Shown: positions 42,454 through 50,861 of the stretch, in pieces
Numbering within the stretch: the stretch's first letter is position 1
Layout: each line of letters begins with the position of its first letter
Assembly: GCA_029245245.1 (NCBI GenBank)
Contig: JAQWPT010000027.1
Span: forward strand, 1 to 64,000
Origin: Phycisphaerales bacterium
GTDB lineage: Bacteria; Planctomycetota; Phycisphaerae; Phycisphaerales; SM1A02
DNA length: 64,000 nt
Direction: 5' to 3'
Notes under the pieces: generated by a model
The model's input: the letters and a program-made list of their open reading frames with translations, nothing else
The model's database searches: none
Told to the model about the DNA's origin: nothing
Position numbers and translations under genes: made by a program

Positions 42454-45389
42454 TGGTTTCTCCGCTGCTGAAACAGCCAGTCCATTGCTCCCCCCTCTTC
42501 GGCGGGCCCGAACGCGGTGTCCCACGAGTTGTGACCGACACCGGCCAGTGCCGAGTAGCGAGGCGTTCCCCCGGCGGAGCGGATCGCCTCGACAAGCGCG
42601 ACCGTCCTGGTCTCGGGCACGACCCGGTCGGCCGTTCCGTGGAATGCCCACGTCGGCAGATCGGCCAGTCGATGCATGGTTGATGGGTTACCACCACCAC
42701 ACACGGGCACGATGGCCGCAAATCGTTCCGGTTGCCGGGCTGCCAGGTCCCAGGTGCCGTAGCCACCCATGGACAGGCCGACGAGGTACACCCGATCCGG
42801 ATCCACGTTCTCCTCCATCATGATCCGGTCGATGGCCGCGATCGCACCACGCATGGCTGGGGTCGGATCTGGATTGTCCGGCTCGTCCCACCTGGACCAG
42901 GTGTCGTCTTCCGGGCACTGCGGGGCCAGGACGAAGCAGGGCTTGTCGGCGAAGTGGTCCTCGCGAATCACCCGGTGCGGAAAGTGACCCAGTTGGGCCA
43001 GGTTGTCGCTTCCCCGCTCACCCATGCCGTGCAGGAAGACAACCAGTGGTGCCGGTTCATCCCCATCGGGTCGGCGCAGACGGTAGTTGTACGAACGAGG
43101 CTTGCCCTCGACGTCGATCTCGACGGATCCCGCCTCGTAGGTATCCACGACATCCTCCTCGCTGAGATCCACCACCAGTTCGGCACTGAAGATGCCGGTG
43201 GGATCACCACGCTGCGACAGGGTTCGACGCATTGCACCACGGGTCCTGGGGACGATGCCGCGGAAGAGCACCTTGCCGGCCATGCGCACCACGACCTCAC
43301 GGTCGAGATCCATCATGGAATCATCGAGCAGGAAGCGAAGTTGCTTCGCCCCTCCCGCTGTGAAGATCCTGATCACCTGCCCGTGACGACCGACGACCAC
43401 GCGTCGTCGCGCCATGGGTTTGTCCACCGACAGCCAGTAGAACCGGTCGTGGGTCACATCGTCCTGCAGCCACACGATCAGTTCCGGACGGAGATTCCGA
43501 TCGTGCCGGGCCATCCATGGCACCGCGACCGCATCCTCACGCTCCATCCAATGGCCTTTGCCCTCATGGATCTCCACCTGGTGCGGATACCCATTGGGGT
43601 CCTTGCCATGAAGCTTCGCGAGTTTCTCCTTCCACTGCCGACCGATCTTGTTGCGGTCGTACGACGCATCCTCGCCGCCCATGTGCAGGGTGAACGGAAG
43701 ATTCCGAAGCCCATCGGGCCTCGTTTCGTTGGGGTGTCCGGCCATCATCGCCGCGGCAGCCAGTCGATCGGCCATGCGTGGCGCCAACTGGTACACACCG
43801 TCGCCACCGGCGCTGTAGCCCATGATGTACACACGGTTCGGATCGACGTCCTCGAAGACGATCATGTTCTCGATGAGCCGGTCATAGAACTCGTCGATGT
43901 GCCCCTGGTGCCAGAGGTTCCACGTGTTCGTGGGCGCCCGAGGGGCCAGGTACACGCCCTCTTGCGGTTCATAGAGTTTCTTCTGGTTGTCCCACTGTTG
44001 ATCATTGACCTCGGCCGGGGCGCCGCCACCACCGTGCATCGAGATGTACAGGCTCCGCCCATCCGCGGGCTTGTCGCCGTAGATCGTGTACCAGAACGGC
44101 ATCTCGTGATCACCGATCTTCAGAACACGGGCATCGTGCTCGGCCCGACGGGTACGGCGGATCATCTCCGCGTGCGCCACTCGAAGCCGTGTGGCCTCCG
44201 CCTCGGCTTCTTCCCTCGACAATGGCACGTCGTCGGAGCGGCGAGGCATCTTCATGGAGAAGAGTTGTTCATCCTCCTCCACGGTGAACTCCGCCGTGCC
44301 CGCCCCGCCGTCGAATTCCGCGATGACGACCGTCCCGATCGGCAGCAGGACCTCGGCGTGATCATTGGAATCGAACCGCTCATCACGGGTGGTGGTTTCC
44401 ACCGCATCCATGCCCTGGCCGGTGACACGCACCGAGACGGGCATGCGCTGGTCGTGCTCATCCACCGCCCGGAACCGGACACGAGCCATGCCATCGGGAA
44501 CCGGTTGTCGGTCGATGGTGTACCGGTCGGTCACATCGATGCCTCCGACGGACATGTCGTGCATTCGCCAACTCATCGGGAAGTGGATCGGGCTGTCCTG
44601 CCAGGTCACCGCATAGATGGCGTTGCGAGGGTCGTCCCGCTTCGCGGTCGATGCTCGGCCAGTGAACCAGGCCTTGTCCAGATCCATGCCCGTGGGTTCG
44701 GCGGCCCCGGTGAAATGCCATTGGCCATCGTCCCAGACTTCGACCCACGAGTGGTTCCCGCTTTCATCACTCCACAACGGAGTTCCGACAAAGCGAGCCG
44801 GTACACCAACAGATCGACAGGCATCGACGAGAATGACGGACAGGCCGGTGCAGGACGCCATGCCGGCATCGATGCTCTCGTGCGGGCTCTGGTCGGCCTT
44901 GGGACGCTTGGTGGAATAGATCACCCCCACCTGCGGATACACGGTGTTGTTGAGAATCGCAGCGGCTTCACCCGGCGAGCGTGCCTCGGCCACCAGCGGC
45001 GCAAACTGCTCTCGGAACCCGGTACGCCAGTCTTCCCGTCGCTCGTTGACGCTTGCGTAGGGCAGGATGGTGTCGACGAAGAGCGCTTCGTCGATCTGAT
45101 CGTGCCACGGCGCGGACCGCCATGCATCGTAGGCCTGGTTGCAGTTGGTCAACATGAAGTCGGCATCGAGCGACTGCAGGTCCTGTGGCGGCATGTGGAC
45201 GATCAACCACCGCATGCCGCGCCGCTGATCGGCGGGCACCTGCTCCAATGCACGTTCCATCTGCTGCCGGTTGTCACCGGCAACCTGGAGCGAGGACTCC
45301 ACCTGGGCGTCGGTCACCTCGACTGCACCGAGGACAAGGCTTGCGGGAATCAGGAGGAGCATGGTGATGAGCATGGTGAGTCGTTGCAT
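42450..45389 (-). CDS. Exported tripartite protein: transglutaminase-like domain + two alpha/beta-hydrolase esterases
   Basis: The protein has 979 residues with a signal peptide (LITMLLLIPASLVLGA). Residues 130-235 are a transglutaminase-like fold with Cys180 in MASCTGLS, His213 in GNHSWVEVW and Asp220. After a beta-rich linker, residues 430-640 form a PHB-depolymerase-like esterase with Ser526 in GYSAGG, Asp574 in GGED and His613. Residues 755-975 form a second esterase with Ser873 in GLSMGG, Asp921 in GTADRVVP and His953 in GVGHNSWD. All three triads look intact. It may be an extracellular polymer- or ester-degrading machine; no specificity can be read. Confidence 0.9.
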   Translation of the reverse strand: MQRLTMLITMLLLIPASLVLGAVEVTDAQVESSLQVAGDNRQQMERALEQVPADQRRGMRWLIVHMPPQDLQSLDADFMLTNCNQAYDAWRSAPWHDQIDEALFVDTILPYASVNERREDWRTGFREQFAPLVAEARSPGEAAAILNNTVYPQVGVIYSTKRPKADQSPHESIDAGMASCTGLSVILVDACRSVGVPARFVGTPLWSDESGNHSWVEVWDDGQWHFTGAAEPTGMDLDKAWFTGRASTAKRDDPRNAIYAVTWQDSPIHFPMSWRMHDMSVGGIDVTDRYTIDRQPVPDGMARVRFRAVDEHDQRMPVSVRVTGQGMDAVETTTRDERFDSNDHAEVLLPIGTVVIAEFDGGAGTAEFTVEEDEQLFSMKMPRRSDDVPLSREEAEAEATRLRVAHAEMIRRTRRAEHDARVLKIGDHEMPFWYTIYGDKPADGRSLYISMHGGGGAPAEVNDQQWDNQKKLYEPQEGVYLAPRAPTNTWNLWHQGHIDEFYDRLIENMIVFEDVDPNRVYIMGYSAGGDGVYQLAPRMADRLAAAAMMAGHPNETRPDGLRNLPFTLHMGGEDASYDRNKIGRQWKEKLAKLHGKDPNGYPHQVEIHEGKGHWMEREDAVAVPWMARHDRNLRPELIVWLQDDVTHDRFYWLSVDKPMARRRVVVGRHGQVIRIFTAGGAKQLRFLLDDSMMDLDREVVVRMAGKVLFRGIVPRTRGAMRRTLSQRGDPTGIFSAELVVDLSEEDVVDTYEAGSVEIDVEGKPRSYNYRLRRPDGDEPAPLVVFLHGMGERGSDNLAQLGHFPHRVIREDHFADKPCFVLAPQCPEDDTWSRWDEPDNPDPTPAMRGAIAAIDRIMMEENVDPDRVYLVGLSMGGYGTWDLAARQPERFAAIVPVCGGGNPSTMHRLADLPTWAFHGTADRVVPETRTVALVEAIRSAGGTPRYSALAGVGHNSWDTAFGPAEEGGAMDWLFQQRRNQ

Positions 45390-45436
45390 GGGGCCATCAT
45401 TTCAGGAACCAGGGCTCCACGCCACCCCCTGATGAC

Positions 45437-45442
45437 TAGGAT
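45437..45442 (+). promoter_or_regulatory. -10-like TAGGAT, 6 nt before ATG 45449
   Basis: TAGGAT ends 6 bases before the ATG. No Shine-Dalgarno site is seen. Confidence 0.45.
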
Positions 45443-45448
45443 GTCCGC

Positions 45449-46663
45449 ATGCTTCACCTCGGCCTGCTGCTGCTGCTTCTGGGAACACCCACTCCCCCCG
45501 TCACGGCTGCGCCGATCCCGATCGATCCCGATCGGCTTGGCATCCGGCCCCTGCCCGAGGAATCCCCGGCATCCTGGCGACGCGAGGGGTTCACGAAGTT
45601 CACCGAGGTGATCGCCCCCAACGGGCGGCCCATCCGGATCATCGCCCAGCCCGGGGTGCGGGACATTGCCGTGGCCCGGGCCCGCAACCTGCTGGTGTTC
45701 TTTCTCACCGATGTTCCCGGCTCGCGCTACGGAGCCGACAAGTCCGCGATCGCCGATGCCATGGCGAACAACGGCGCCCTGCTGATGATGCCCGAGGGTG
45801 CTCACGAGGAAGGCCATGAGCCCGACCTGCCCGCCCAACCACTCTACGAAAGCGAAACACCGGTCGACGGATCGCGCTGGTACCTGCAGAACGAGTGGGA
45901 ACACCGAGATGCGGGTTTCGAGGAGATCTTCCACCTCGTACACGATGCGGGCATCGGCACCTTCATGCCCGGAGCTCGCCCTGAATACCAACGTGCACTC
46001 AAACAGGAAGCGATTTCCGCGATCCGTGACGGTCGATGGGGCATCCCCATCGACCCGGAGGTTCGGGAGTGGATCCAGGAACTGACCGAGGAAGACAGCC
46101 TTGCACAGGAATACATCGCCTCGGTCATCGACACCTACTACGGACTGTGGTCAGCGTTCGATGAACGGCCCGGAGGCATGTGGGGCATCTACATCGCCAA
46201 GACACGCGGGGAACTTGCGACCACGGACCCCCGGGGGCAGGCGCTCCTGGAAGCCTTTCTTCCCCCGATGATGCACGGGTACGAGGCACTGATCGATCCC
46301 CGGTTCGAGGGCGAGTTCACGCTCACCCATGACCCCACTCGACCCTGGACCGCCAAGTCACGCTGGTACGTGAATGCCCGGCTCACCGGCACGAAGCCGA
46401 GTCACCTCATCGGCAACGACGCGGACAACACGCTCACCGGCAACCGTGGCGACAACCACATTGATGGCGAAGCAGGCACCGACACCACGATGTTCCAAGG
46501 CCCCATGGCCGACTACGCCATGGACGAGACACCAGATGGCCTGGTCGTCCGCGATACCGTGTCCGACCGTGATGGCACCGATACCCTCGTGAACATCGAG
46601 CGACTTCAGTTCGCAGACCAGCTGGTACAGCGACCTGGCAGGTCGACTACTGCTGACGAATGA
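45449..46663 (+). CDS. Secreted protein of unknown function with RTX-like C-terminus
   Basis: The protein has 404 residues. A hydrophobic N-terminus (MLHLGLLLLLLGT) indicates export. The central 250 residues contain NNGALLMMPEGAHEE, GFEEIFHLVHDAGIG and DTYYGLWSAFDERPGGMWG; the EExxHxxH stretch could bind a metal, but there is no HExxH. The C-terminus has a short hemolysin-type calcium-binding run (IGNDADNTLTGNRGDNHIDG) and a VSDRDGTDTLVNIERLQFAD block, typical of RTX-type secreted proteins. I do not recognise the central domain. It overlaps the convergent CRTAC1-like gene by 17 bp. Confidence 0.8.
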   Translation: MLHLGLLLLLLGTPTPPVTAAPIPIDPDRLGIRPLPEESPASWRREGFTKFTEVIAPNGRPIRIIAQPGVRDIAVARARNLLVFFLTDVPGSRYGADKSAIADAMANNGALLMMPEGAHEEGHEPDLPAQPLYESETPVDGSRWYLQNEWEHRDAGFEEIFHLVHDAGIGTFMPGARPEYQRALKQEAISAIRDGRWGIPIDPEVREWIQELTEEDSLAQEYIASVIDTYYGLWSAFDERPGGMWGIYIAKTRGELATTDPRGQALLEAFLPPMMHGYEALIDPRFEGEFTLTHDPTRPWTAKSRWYVNARLTGTKPSHLIGNDADNTLTGNRGDNHIDGEAGTDTTMFQGPMADYAMDETPDGLVVRDTVSDRDGTDTLVNIERLQFADQLVQRPGRSTTADE

Positions 46664-48314
46664 CGTGATTCCCGGCATCAAGCGAATCAACCCCGGTGGT
46701 CGTTCCATCCGGCCAGGTCACCTGCACATCGTCCAGAGACGTTGCGGTTCCAAGTCCGACATGCACGATCGGCTCGTTGGAAGCCAGGTATGAATAGGCC
46801 GGTTGCATCGTGATCGTGACGCGGCGTTCACCCAGTCGGCCCGACAGGATCGCCCCATGGGCAGGTCTGCCGTTTGCATCGAGAAGACGGACACGAACCG
46901 CCCCCGGTCCCCCGCGGCCGACCTGGTTCATCATGACCGCTGCGGGGGCATCCATGTTCACGACGACCATGTCGATGTTGCCGTCCCCGTCGATGTCACC
47001 GAAGGCGGCCCCTCGGCTGATGCGTGCCGAGGCAGCGGATTGAAGTGATACCACCTCGAACCGACCACCGGTTGTGCCTCGGAGCAGCATGTTGGGCTGT
47101 GCGAAGCCGTCCACATTTCCCTTGCTCCACGAAATATCACCATTGGCTTGGAAGAGATCCAACAGGCCATCGTTGTCGAAGTCGACAAGACCCATGCCGA
47201 AGCGGGTGTACGGGCGAGTGGTCTGCCTCAGGCCACTGAGACCGGTGCGATCCGTGAAGTAGGTGCCACGGTTCTCATGGAAGGAATCCGTTTCCCGGCG
47301 GAGATTGCAGACAAGAATATCCTGATCGCCGTCATCGTCGATGTCGCCAAGGGCCACGCCCATCCCGGCCTTGGCCTTGCCGTCGTCGTCCACGGCACAC
47401 CCCATCATCATGGCTTCATCCCGGAACGTCCCGTCTCCACCATTGATCCAGAGCTGATCCGGCATGCCGTCGTTGGCGATGAAGATGTCGACGAATCCGT
47501 TGCCCGTGAAGTCTGCGCATCCGATTCCCATTCCATTGCCGCGAGCCGCACTGATCCCCGCCTCCCGCGTGACGTCCTCGAATCGGCCGTCTCCCTTGTT
47601 CCGATAGAGCACATCCCCTGCCGGCCGGCCGAAGGTGTCGGGACTGCAGTACCCGGGCTGATTGAGCGAGTTGAGGCACTTCCTGGGTTCCCAGTTGATG
47701 TAGTTCAGCACGTACAGGTCGAGGTCTCCATCCCGGTCGTAATCGAGCCAGGCCGCCGATGCTCCCCACAGTTCGTCCCCCACTCCCGACTCGGCGGTCA
47801 CGTCCTGAAAATGCCCGGTTCCATCGTTGCGAAGCAGGACATTGGATCCGAGGTTCGTCACGTAGAGATCGATGTCACCGTCGTTGTCAAAGTCACCCGC
47901 AGCCACTCCCATGCCGTAGCCAGTGTCATCGGCACCGCTGCCCTCGGTCACGTTCACGAACACCCCGCCATCATTGCGGTAGATCTGATTGCTGGACCGT
48001 GCACCATCGTCGTTCCGGGCTTCCGGGGAGACCGGCACCGGGCCGCCACCCTGGACGAAATAGAGGTCGAGGTCCTCGTCGCCATCCATGTCGAACAACG
48101 CAACCCCGCCACCGGTGATCTCCGGCAGGTGGTAGTCGCCGGATCGACCCGATTCCCAGGTGAACTCGATTCCCCGTTCCGCCGCTTCATCGAGGAACCA
48201 CGGAGCCGAACCACCCGCAGTGGTCGCTCCTGAACTGGAGGACGTTGTTGTTGTCGAGTCATCGCAACTGCACAGCAGGAGCGATGCAAGCAGCAATGCT
48301 GACCGAGTGATCAC
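46647..48314 (-). CDS. CRTAC1-like lipoprotein: FG-GAP/VCBS repeats + ASPIC/UnbV domain
   Basis: The protein has 555 residues with a lipobox LCSC near the N-terminus. Repeated calcium-binding propeller motifs (DMDGDEDLDLYF, DFDNDGDIDLYV, DYDRDGDLDLYV, DIDDDGDQDILV, DFDNDGLLDLFQ, DIDGDGNIDMVV) form an integrin-like seven-bladed propeller. The C-terminal ASPIC/UnbV domain carries VHVGLGTATSLDDVQVTWPD. Such proteins are common on planctomycete surfaces, often beside TPR lipoproteins. Its start overlaps the TPR gene stop by 4 bp. Confidence 0.95.
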   Translation of the reverse strand: MITRSALLLASLLLCSCDDSTTTTSSSSGATTAGGSAPWFLDEAAERGIEFTWESGRSGDYHLPEITGGGVALFDMDGDEDLDLYFVQGGGPVPVSPEARNDDGARSSNQIYRNDGGVFVNVTEGSGADDTGYGMGVAAGDFDNDGDIDLYVTNLGSNVLLRNDGTGHFQDVTAESGVGDELWGASAAWLDYDRDGDLDLYVLNYINWEPRKCLNSLNQPGYCSPDTFGRPAGDVLYRNKGDGRFEDVTREAGISAARGNGMGIGCADFTGNGFVDIFIANDGMPDQLWINGGDGTFRDEAMMMGCAVDDDGKAKAGMGVALGDIDDDGDQDILVCNLRRETDSFHENRGTYFTDRTGLSGLRQTTRPYTRFGMGLVDFDNDGLLDLFQANGDISWSKGNVDGFAQPNMLLRGTTGGRFEVVSLQSAASARISRGAAFGDIDGDGNIDMVVVNMDAPAAVMMNQVGRGGPGAVRVRLLDANGRPAHGAILSGRLGERRVTITMQPAYSYLASNEPIVHVGLGTATSLDDVQVTWPDGTTTGVDSLDAGNHVIRQQ

Positions 48315-49744
48315 GGCGCGGTTTCCGATCCCGGCTCGAGTGTTCCTTCCGGTGCGGAGGCTGCCGGAGGCTCCAGCAGTTTCCGGAGTCGGGCAAGGAA
48401 TGCCTGGTGACCGGGCTTGATGATCAGCCCCTGCTCGAGCGCGACGATGGCGGCATCCCGCTTCCCCACATTGACCAGGCTGACCACCAGCAGCAAGCGG
48501 GCCCTGTCATTCAGCGGCAAGGCTCCCACGACGATCGTGAGCGCCTCGCTTGCCTCCTGGAAGCGATTCAACTGGACAAGGGCGGCCCCTCGCAGCAAGT
48601 GCAGCGAGGGATCAACTGACCCCAGACGCAATGCCTCGTCGGCTGCGGCGAGTGACTCCTCTATCTGGTCCTTGGCGAACAGCAACTTGGCTTCGCGAGC
48701 GTGGGCAGCAGGCATCGCCGGATTGATGGCCAGTGCCTTGCGTGCCCAGTCCAATGCCTCGGCCGGCTGGTCCTTGGCCAACAGAACCGAGTAGTTCATG
48801 TTGGTTTCATAGTTCTCTGGTTCGAACTCGAACGCACGATCGAGAGCGTCCCTTGCCTGCTCGGGATTCCCCATGGCGAAATGGGCCCGACTGATGGCAT
48901 TCAGCAGCATCGGGGAACGATCCGGATAGATGGCCAGCATGTCCTGGTAGAGCTTGATGGCTTCTGGCCCGTTGCCCTGCATCTGCAGCGTAGTGGCCCG
49001 CTTGAACCCCGGGTTGAATCCACGTCTTTCCTTCATGACCTCCCATATCAGGGGGTCCTGCATCTGCTGTGGCACGGGGTCACCAAGCACCCGCAGGCGG
49101 TATGCCTCCCGCTCGTTGCCCAGTTGGCGGTGTGCCTGCCCAAGCAGGTGCATCCAGTAGGGATGAGGGCTCCCGGATTTGACCATCGGAGTCAGGATGT
49201 CAACCGCCACCCTGGGCCGGTCGAATGCCATCGCCAATCGGGCATCCAGGATCCGGAGGTTCATGTTGTTCGGGTTCGATGCCCGCAGTGGCTCCAACAG
49301 CGACTCGACCTGTTGGTGATCCCCCGCATCCATGGCCCACGAAGCCTGTCGCAGCCCCATGGTCAGATCATCGGGAGCGGCATCCACTGCTTGCTGGATC
49401 AGGATATCTGCGCGGTCCTGGTTTCCAGACTGCTGCTCAAGCATGGCCAGCCAATACAAGGTCGGTGCATGGGCGGGAATCACGGCGATGACCTGCTCGT
49501 AGGCTGTCCGGGCTTCGTCGGAGAACGTGTTGGCGTGGTAGACCCGGGCGAGGCGTGAGCGGGCGTTGATGTCCCCCGGAGCCATGGCGGATGCCTTGTA
49601 AGCGGATTCGACCACCGCCACGACGTCGGGCCCGGCCCCATCCATCTCAGGTGGATCCGGGGGAGAAGGAAGGGATCGACCACAGCCCGCAAGCAGAGTG
49701 CTCGCCAGGAACAGGATGCTCATGATGGATGAAATACGGCCCAT
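48311..49744 (-). CDS. TPR-repeat lipoprotein
   Basis: The protein has 477 residues with lipobox LAGC. At least eight tetratricopeptide repeats span about 45-450 (for example PTLYWLAMLEQQSGNQDRA, SPMLLNAISRAHFAMGNPEQA, NYSVLLAKDQPAEALDWA and SLHLLRGAALVQLNRFQEA). TPR scaffolds bind protein partners; the coupled CRTAC1-like lipoprotein is the obvious candidate. The pair probably forms a surface complex. Confidence 0.93.
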   Translation of the reverse strand: MGRISSIMSILFLASTLLAGCGRSLPSPPDPPEMDGAGPDVVAVVESAYKASAMAPGDINARSRLARVYHANTFSDEARTAYEQVIAVIPAHAPTLYWLAMLEQQSGNQDRADILIQQAVDAAPDDLTMGLRQASWAMDAGDHQQVESLLEPLRASNPNNMNLRILDARLAMAFDRPRVAVDILTPMVKSGSPHPYWMHLLGQAHRQLGNEREAYRLRVLGDPVPQQMQDPLIWEVMKERRGFNPGFKRATTLQMQGNGPEAIKLYQDMLAIYPDRSPMLLNAISRAHFAMGNPEQARDALDRAFEFEPENYETNMNYSVLLAKDQPAEALDWARKALAINPAMPAAHAREAKLLFAKDQIEESLAAADEALRLGSVDPSLHLLRGAALVQLNRFQEASEALTIVVGALPLNDRARLLLVVSLVNVGKRDAAIVALEQGLIIKPGHQAFLARLRKLLEPPAASAPEGTLEPGSETAP

Positions 49745-50270
49745 GTCTCACTCAATCGGTCATCGAATGCTGAAGGGATGATCAGGGATTCATTGTCGTG
49801 GCCCTGCTGAATGCACCCCCGAGGAGCCTGCCTTCGAGCAGTCTGATTTGTGCCCATAATATGCACGCCGAAAATACCTGAACCCGATTATTGGCTGAAA
49901 AAGGGCACTGGAGTCATTTGAGGGCTGGATAACATGGATTTCCCTGTCCCTTTTGTTAACAAAGCGTTGACAGTGGGTTGGACCCGCTGCACTATGGAAT
50001 GTGGTCGATGGGAGCCAAGGCACCCCCGGCCAGGTAGAGAGAGAGAAGAGGAGCTGGAAGAGAGCACCTCAACATTTTGACTCCTTCTCATGCGGTTTCT
50101 CAACCGCACTCCAACTGATGGGCTCCGAGCGCTCATCACTCGTTTCAGGCTCGGTCTCTTGGGATAATCGACAGAGTCCCAGACGTAGAGGAATTTCGCA
50201 TGCAATTTCATCATCCTTCAGATCACTGTCGAGATCAGGAAGGGAGAGAAGATATGAGGAGGTATTACCA
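49745..50270. other. 526-bp intergenic and leader region before the PEP-CTERM gene
   Basis: The region holds a promoter and palindrome at 49952-49995 and a probable leader of about 270 bases. The leader contains a TGCGGTT-TCTC-AACCGCA hairpin at 50091-50108 and ends in GAGGAGGT. A reading frame is open from a GTG at 50001 into the PEP-CTERM gene, but its translation lacks a signal peptide at the right place. I see no recognised riboswitch. Confidence 0.65.
49952..49995 (+). promoter_or_regulatory. Promoter TTGACA-17-CACTAT with upstream palindrome TTTGTTAACAAA
   Basis: TTGACA (49967-49972) is a perfect -35, and CACTAT (49990-49995) is a weak -10 after 17 bases. The 12-bp palindrome TTTGTTAACAAA (49952-49963) abuts the -35, a typical place for an activator or repressor. 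Confidence 0.55.
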
Positions 50271-50783
50271 ATGAGCAAGCGATTTATGCTCACAGCAGCT
50301 GGAATGAGTGCCGCTGCAATCGGTGGAGCCGCCAGCGCAGCCGTCATGTCGTTTAACTACGACAGGTACTTCGGTGAAGCAAGCTGGACGATTCTTGACG
50401 ATGAAGGCAACGCAATTGCTTCAGCATCACGCGCGTCCGATCCGAACATCTCGGGTTGGTTCCCTGTAAACACACTTGTCGGCGCAGCGTGGTCCACGAC
50501 CACCTACGTCACCTCAAGCAGTGTTTACATTGCCAGTTTGGCCCAGACTGTCGACCTTGATCTTGCCGCAGGCGATTACACGATCGTCCTCGGTGACACT
50601 TGGGGAGATGGCTGGACATACCAGGCCAATGGTGGAGCTTCTGCATTCGTGTACGGCGACCTTGTGCTCGCCTTCACGAGCGGCAACTCAACGAGTGCCA
50701 GCTTTACAGTTGTTCCGGCACCCGGTGCCCTGGCCCTTCTGGGCCTCGCCGGTCTCGCCGGTACTCGTCGTCGTCGCGCCTGA
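50271..50783 (+). CDS. PEP-CTERM sorting-signal protein
   Basis: The protein has 170 residues. GAGGAGGT 7 bases before ATG 50271 and the signal peptide (LTAAGMSAAAIGGAASA) fix the start. The beta-rich middle contains YTIVLGDTWGDGWTY, a fold seen on other short PEP-CTERM proteins. The C-terminus is VPAPGALALLGLAGLAG followed by RRRR, the VPxP-helix-Arg signal recognised by exosortase for sorting to the exopolysaccharide/cell surface. No exosortase lies nearby. It is transcribed from a long leader and is followed by a strong terminator. Confidence 0.92.
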   Translation: MSKRFMLTAAGMSAAAIGGAASAAVMSFNYDRYFGEASWTILDDEGNAIASASRASDPNISGWFPVNTLVGAAWSTTTYVTSSSVYIASLAQTVDLDLAAGDYTIVLGDTWGDGWTYQANGGASAFVYGDLVLAFTSGNSTSASFTVVPAPGALALLGLAGLAGTRRRRA

Positions 50784-50811
50784 TCGCTTCGACCACGAAC
50801 CAGAATCAAAG

Positions 50812-50846
50812 CAGGCCAGCCCCTCGGGGCTGGCCTGTTTGTTTTT
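50812..50846 (+). terminator. Rho-independent terminator
   Basis: An 11-bp stem (CAGGCCAGCCC / GGGCTGGCCTG) is followed by TTTGTTTTT. It also lies 16 bp past the stop of the convergent sulfotransferase gene and may end both transcripts. Confidence 0.93.
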
Positions 50847-50861
50847 GATGCCGTGTGAAAC

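Noticed and set aside
42732-45611. A 959-codon open frame antisense to the transglutaminase-esterase gene.
   Set aside because: The opposite strand has three intact catalytic triads and a signal peptide. The antisense translation is His/Arg-rich with no domain, a product of GC-rich codon use.
50001-50270. A 90-residue N-terminal extension of the PEP-CTERM protein from GTG 50001.
   Set aside because: It would bury the signal peptide, its composition is not protein-like, and a strong Shine-Dalgarno site points to ATG 50271.
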